Of a stretch of DNA of 64,000 nucleotides, positions 59,105-64,000 are shown piece by piece. A program made the translations under genes and the position numbers. The first letter of the stretch is position 1; each line of letters starts with the position of its first letter. The DNA is from Megascapheus bottae. Its lineage: Eukaryota; Chordata; Mammalia; Rodentia; Geomyidae. The DNA is taken from NCBI GenBank assembly GCA_024803745.1, contig JANJXV010000024.1, positions 16,067,927 to 16,131,926 on the forward strand, in the 5' to 3' direction. The notes beneath the pieces are model-generated. The model worked only from the letters and a program-made list of their open reading frames with translations. It had not been told where the DNA came from and did not search any database.

Positions 59105-59250
59105 CAGAAGACTTTATTGTCATTAGCTTATCTAGTCTCTCACAGCTCTGTGAAATTGGATTCTCCTTACAGATGAGAAAACGGGTTCAGACAGGTTACT
59201 AATGCAGCAAAGGTCAGAGCGGGGGAGGTTGCAGTCCTAGCATCTGTTGG
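59105..59250 (+). mobile_element. MIR fragment
   Basis: CTCACAGCTCTGTGAAATTG, TTACAGATGAGAAAACGG and AGACAGGTTACTAATGCAGC fit MIR CTCACAACAACCCTATGAGG through ACAGATGAGGAAACTGAGGC. Confidence 0.7.
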
Positions 59251-59324
59251 ATTGTGAAACTGTAAAGCCCAAACAAGAAGCAGTGGAATTAAAGAAGAAA
59301 TAGGAAACCTGGAAAATGTTGCAC

Positions 59325-59560
59325 GTGGTTTAGAGAGACAGTTTAGGAGTGAAGAGCACTAGCCTTAGGATAGCAGGTAATAGGTATACACCCGCTTCAG
59401 GCCTTTCCTCACCAACCAGTCGACTACAGTCAGGTCCCTTGACTTCGGTGTCTGTGTATTTCATCTATCAAATGGAATTATTACATCAAAAGTTAATACA
59501 ACCAAGGTGCTTAGAAGAATGTTGAATTCCGTGTGAGCAAGTATGATTATTATAGCTGCT
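59325..59560 (+). mobile_element. MIR, near full length
   Basis: AGAGCACTAGCC, then CCTTGACTTCGGTGTCTGTG, TTCATCTATCAAATGGAATT, AGGTGCTTAGAAGAATG and GAGCAAGTATGATTATTAT follow MIR through to its end. It lies just upstream of an antisense B1-Geo SINE. Confidence 0.7.
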
Positions 59561-59565
59561 TTTGG

Positions 59566-59813
59566 TATTTTTGTTGTTGTTGTTGGTCGTGGGACTTGAA
59601 TTCTGGGCCTGGATGCTGTCCCTGAGCAGTTCAGCTCAAGGCTACCACCCTATCCCTTGAGCCACAGTGCCACTTCCGGTTTTCTGGTGGTTTATTGGAG
59701 ATAAGAGTCTCAGGGACTTTTTAGTGCCTGGACTGGCTTTGAACTGCAATCCTCTCAGATCTCAGCCTCCTGAGTAGCTAGGATTCCAGGCATGAGGCAC
59801 CATGCCCAGCCTG
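59566..59813 (-). mobile_element. B1-Geo SINE
   Basis: Antisense: CCCTTGAGCCACAGTGCCAC, GGTTTATTGGAGATAAGAGT, CTCCTGAGTAGCTAGGATTC and CATGAGGCACCATGCCCAGC. Confidence 0.92.
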
Positions 59814-59984
59814 TGCTTGATGTTTTTGTTATTTACTTTAAAAATAATTCATTGGTAATGTTGATAATTGGTAATGGCCTAAGAAATGTATTTTTATGTA
59901 TCCTGTTATTTCCCTGTTGTTTGGTGATTTAATTTTACTGTATAATCTGTTATTTTATTTATTTAGCAATTACTGAAGTCAACT

Positions 59985-61025
59985 ACCCTGACACTAAACT
60001 CAGACAAAGACATCACAAGAAAAGGAAGCCATAATCTAAACAGATAGAAAAGTTGACAATTATAAAAATACCCCCACAAAGTTCTAGCCATTTAAATTCC
60101 GTAACACATTAAAAGGATCAGTCACCATGATCAAGTAGGATTTATCCCTAGGATGCAAAGATGCATCAACAGTCACAAATCAATAAATGTGATGCATCAT
60201 ATTAACAACAAAGTCAAGGACAAAAGCTATGTGACATTGCATTAATCAGAAAAGCAATTGACAAAACATAACATCTCTTCATGGTAAACTCAACAAATGA
60301 GGTATAGCAGTAATATACTTACTACTGTGAAGGCCGCATATATTACAAGCTCATGGCTAATATGATTCTCAGAATTAAAGTTTGAAGTCCTTTCCTCTAA
60401 GATCTGAAATAAGGCAAAGTGGCTCATTCTTACCAGTTCCGTATTGATAATCTTTGCTGGACAATTAGGCAAGAAAAAGAAATGAAAAGAATCCTAATAG
60501 AAAAAGAAAAAGTAAAACTGTTGTTTGTTGATAAAATGACTTCTACCAAAACCTGTCAAACCAACAACAGAATATGATAAAGTTGTAGAATATAAAATCA
60601 ACACATCAGACTTATTTGCATTTCTATGCAGTTAAAAATACAAAAAGAAGATTCTGAAAAGCATTCTAGAGAACAGTAACACAATAGCTACCCCCACCTA
60701 AATACTTAGAAATAAATTTAAGGAAGAAGATCAAAGACATATATACTGAAGGAGGTAAGATATTAAAGATAGAAATTCCACTTCTTAATATTTATTTACA
60801 CAAAATCTTTGAAATCAGCATGTCACAAAGATGTCTTCATTCCCATGTTCATGGGAGCACTGTTCACTAGCCACGTTATGGAATCAACTAGGTGTCCATC
60901 AGCAGATAATTGGGGAAAGAGAATGTGATACACACATACACACACACACACATACACACACACACGACAGTTATATGGAAGCTGAATACCCAAGTCTGAA
61001 CCCCATTTCAAGCTTAGAAATTGGT
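59985..61025 (+). mobile_element. Ancient L1 ORF2 relic, sense
   Basis: Translated pieces match L1 RT and C-terminal consensus: a degraded KRTQ/SRIYP(GFIPRM)-like segment, INKCDASY (INVIHHI-like) and a KSYVTLH-like piece. Near 60831-60930 come HVHGSTVHSPRYGI-like and GVHQQIIGERECDTHI, typical of the end of ORF2. It is heavily diverged with internal deletion, far older than the L1 copies at 11-37 kb. A CA microsatellite lies near its end. Confidence 0.8.
60930..60966. repeat. (CA)n microsatellite at the end of the ancient L1
   Basis: CA units with two TA interruptions directly follow L1 ORF2 sequence. Confidence 0.93.
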
Positions 61026-63574
61026 ATATATTTTTAAATGTCTCACAGGTGTTTTAATGAGCAGCCAAGATTAAGGACCATTGATGAAGTATTTTGAAAG
61101 TGGCTAATTTTAGTTTTATTCTAAATACAGTTGTAAGAATAATAAGGTTTAAACATACAGCTCTTTGATCTCATATTCTTTTTATAAAGATCTTGAGGAC
61201 ACTCAAACATAGAGTGCATTTAAATTTGCTTATCATAGGAAAAATACGTGTTCATTAACTATTGAGGCAGATTTTATATTAATTTTTGGTCCACTGCCTA
61301 TGCTACAGTACAATTATTAGGCTTTTAAATGTCAAACAATTATGACTCTAAATATGAGAAAATGTCTGCTTAAATTATTTTCAAGAATTACCTTCCATGA
61401 ACTCTCAGATTCCAAATCTTCCTCCCCTGGAGTCCTTTTGAATCGTTTCCCATAGTCAGTCTACAGGGCTGTCAGATGTTTAATTTGTGATTCCTGGATA
61501 GACAAATACATTGTCACATGGGAGAGAGCTGATGGTCTCTGTGTTGGTCCTGTGTATTCTGTCTGATCCAGCTTATGTTAAGGGATGTTTTCTTGTTTGT
61601 TTTGGATTTTGTATTGGTTTGGGTTTCCTTCAACAATATAAGGCCAGCTTTATTCTGTATCCCTGATGGTCATGGACCAGTTATATTTCATCTAGACCAG
61701 CCTTGCACAGGGTACATGTGTCTAGCTTGGCTCTTAGTATTTGAAGTATCTGAAAGATGCACTCTAGGAAAGTCAGCTGCATGCCCTGGCTGTCACCAAA
61801 CAGTTGAGTACAATTAGCCCCACCTGCCCCCTTGATGTTTCCCTAATGAAAGATTGTGCCCCCTAGCTGTGTCCAGAGACCCTGCACACTTGGCTTCCCA
61901 ACTGTTCCAGCAAGGAAGTAGTGCACATCAGAGCCAGTTGACACTAGCACATGTTTTCTGAATGAAATCCACTCAACCATGTCTGGAGGGTGGAACCCTT
62001 CCCAAGGTGCCTTCTCACCATTTTAGGAGAGACACCTATTTTCCTTCTCCTCTTGGGAACCAGTACAAATAGGTTTGCACATGGCTCTGTCTCTGTGGCC
62101 CAATGAGCTGTGAATTAATGAGGAGATTAGGGTTTTAGTTGATAGGATTAACCTCACTCTTCTTATAGCATACTTGGAGGGGATGTTAATGCTTCTTTTT
62201 AGAGAACTATTTGCATATGTTTTGGAATTTTGTAACCTACATACTCCTGCCTGTCATCAAATTTCAGCAACTTGAAGTCTTAGAATAAGTTACCCATACT
62301 CAGGTTGAAGAGGTCCAGGTAAAACTTTGCCACTGAAATGGACTGCTTCCTTAGGACTGACTATAACCTAACTGATGCCAGTATTTCAAGCTAGGCTATT
62401 TGGAATTGCTTCGGGTTTTTTTTCCCCATTCTGGTATGAATTAATGCATTTATTATTTAGAGTAATAGTATATAGTAGTTGAATTAGAATAACTATTCTT
62501 TAGTAAATTATTAGGTTTCCATGTAATTAGAGTCATTTAAAAATACTAAGTAAATAGATACTGTTAGGACAGAGTCCAAATAAGCTCAAGTGTATTTTAT
62601 TCATTACTTGTTCAAGTAGAGAATAATAGCCCATGAAGTATACACTACCATCTCATACTGCCTAACACAAACTATTTCCTGAACCACAGGGCAGACCACA
62701 TGAGGCTCAAAGATTTAAATGCTGGGAAAGTGAACTGAGCTCAGGCTTCTAACTTGTAAAGCAAAGTTTTACATATAACTTGGCTCTACAAGAAATTAAG
62801 CCACCCAGCCAAAGTTCTTTCTAGATGAAGAGACTGAAGGGTAAATTTTACATTATAACCCCATGTTACAAATATCTGTCTTTTAACTTTTTTTACGAAT
62901 CATGTCAAAATGCCACCACCCTTCTTAACTCACAGGAAGCACAAAGCCAGTGGACAGGTTTGACACCGAGGTGCTAATAGTAAAGTGATGAAGTAATAAG
63001 AATAAAAGAAGGGTTTTGTTTGTTATTTTCTGAAGTGGGAGGGAAGGGAAGAGGATTCGTGTCCACTTGTCACAGTTCTCAAATTCTTCACAGAGAGTGT
63101 TCAAGAGGGTATCTAATAATGAGCACGCATTCAGCCACCTAGAATCAGTTCAGTAGAAGAGTGACGCTCACCCACACCCAATCTTTGCTTCCGTTGTTTT
63201 TTTCAGTCAGGATTTCTTTTTTCTGTTTAATGTTTTCAGGGGGAATCACAGATGTATACATTATTCATTACTCTGACTTGTATTATATTCGTAGATGCAC
63301 TGAATGTAATTTGGTTGAATTTTTCAATCCCAAAGCAAAATGAACCCAATAAACTACTTTTAGCCAATAAGTATCTAGACTCCTAAAATCTAAGATGCCC
63401 TATTTTTATCTCAGTTCTTAACACACCTTGCAAAGACTAATTATAATATTGGGCACCATCAACACAAAAACAAGTGAGAAATCAGCACTTCCCTGAGATA
63501 GTTCATCCTAACTTGGAAAAGAAAGGAAGAAAGAGTATAGCAGGACCAGTGGGAGGAAGAGCTTGTGTAAGGCA
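61026..63574. other. Unique intronic sequence
   Basis: Nothing recognised. Frames of 80 codons or fewer. Confidence 0.5.
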
Positions 63575-63710
63575 GTGGTGACTGGTTCCCCTTGAGTTCA
63601 CATTTGAATCATCTGAGAAACAAAACATCTCTTTTACCCAGGCCACCTGTCAACAGCACCGCAGAGACAGGCATCACTTGGTCTCGGATATGACCTCAAT
63701 GTCCACTTTA
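63575..63710 (+). mobile_element. Possible MER5-like fragment
   Basis: GTTCACATTTGAATCATCTG with a later CCCAGGCCACCTG resembles MER5, but the rest is poor. Confidence 0.3.
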
Positions 63711-63721
63711 TTACAGGTCTC

Positions 63722-63940
63722 TCTCAACTGGTTGTTTGGAATTTGAACTCAGAGCCTTACACTTGTGCTTGATAGGCAGGTACTCTCAAGTACTCTTCTA
63801 TTTGAACCACAACCACGACGCTTTGTCATTCAGTCATTTTTAAAAAATATTTGGCTACACCTAGATCAACTTGGACTGCAGAATCTTCCTATTTATGCCC
63901 ATTGTAGCTGGGATATCAGATATACACCATTGTACCCAGC
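63722..63940 (-). mobile_element. ID-type plus B1-type composite SINE
   Basis: 63722-63826 is an antisense ID-like unit (GAATTTGAACTCAGAGCC, CTTGATAGGCAGGTACTC). 63851-63940 is an antisense B1-like unit ending ACACCATTGTACCCAGC. Confidence 0.6.
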
Positions 63941-64000
63941 TTTTTTTTTTTTTTTTTTTTTTGGTTGAGCTAGAGATCTTCAACTTTTTGTCCAGGCTGG
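63941..64000 (-). mobile_element. Poly-T and start of another antisense B1-like SINE, cut by the window end
   Basis: T22 followed by GAGCTAGAGATCTTCAACTT and TTTTGTCCAGGCTGG, which resembles an antisense B1 tail and first unit. Incomplete. Confidence 0.5.

Larger units (their letters stand above)
51419..64000 (+). other. EXOC4: EXOC4 intron downstream of the exon (partial, inferred)
   Basis: From the donor to the window end no sequence encoding the next Sec8 segment (expected to begin GIVQSEEKL) was seen. The stretch holds SINEs, an L2 relic, MIR, a MER5-like fragment and an ancient L1. Confidence 0.7.

Noticed and set aside
60823..61037. Overlapping 62-68-codon frames on both strands
   Set aside because: Explained by the ancient L1 C-terminus and the CA microsatellite.
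1..64000. A novel defence, toxin or biosynthetic system
   Set aside because: The window is vertebrate intronic DNA; there are no clustered coding genes on either strand that could form such a system.

Overview
The window reads as intronic DNA from a rodent nuclear genome. It is AT-rich, has no operons or dense reading frames, and is crowded with SINEs, LINE-1 and LINE-2 relics and microsatellites. The commonest SINE is a dimer: a tRNA(Ala)/ID-like left half with Pol III A and B boxes, joined to an unrelated right half. That is the IDL-Geo architecture described for Geomyoidea (kangaroo rats, pocket mice, pocket gophers), so a heteromyid or geomyid rodent is the best guess. This is an inference from repeat content.

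The only functional coding sequence I can support is one 137-bp internal exon at 51282-51418 (+). It encodes 45 codons plus a split arginine codon and matches exocyst subunit EXOC4 (Sec8), with clean splice sites on both sides. EXOC4 is known for very large introns. I infer that 1-51281 and 51419-64000 are parts of the two flanking introns; no other EXOC4 exon was seen.

Layout. 1-21 kb: unique intron with scattered SINEs, an L1 3' fragment (11.7-12.2 kb), an inverted SINE pair (12.6-13.1 kb) and a small exon-like antisense open frame (9726-9890). 21.2-25.0 kb: an antisense L1 flanked by a 14-bp duplication. Its 3' end is replaced by a SINE plus an 80-bp tail carrying AATAAA, and a second, twin-primed L1 has jumped inside it. 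26.1-26.6 kb: a SINE inside a SINE, each with its own target-site duplication. 28.7-29.1 kb: another L1 3' end. 35.1-37.3 kb: a second twin-primed L1 with a 16-bp duplication. 42.7-44.2 kb: a decayed, intronless copy of ORC2 on the minus strand, broken by a SINE and a deletion. 45-51 kb: SINEs, L2 and MIR relics, then the EXOC4 exon. 53.3-55.8 kb: an old L2 reverse transcriptase relic split by SINEs. 57-61 kb: an LTR-like stretch, MER5-like, MIR and an ancient L1.

I found no new gene system. The most interesting material is retrotransposition history: two 5'-inverted L1s, one probable L1/SINE chimera, the ORC2 retrocopy, and a SINE right half shared by two different left halves.
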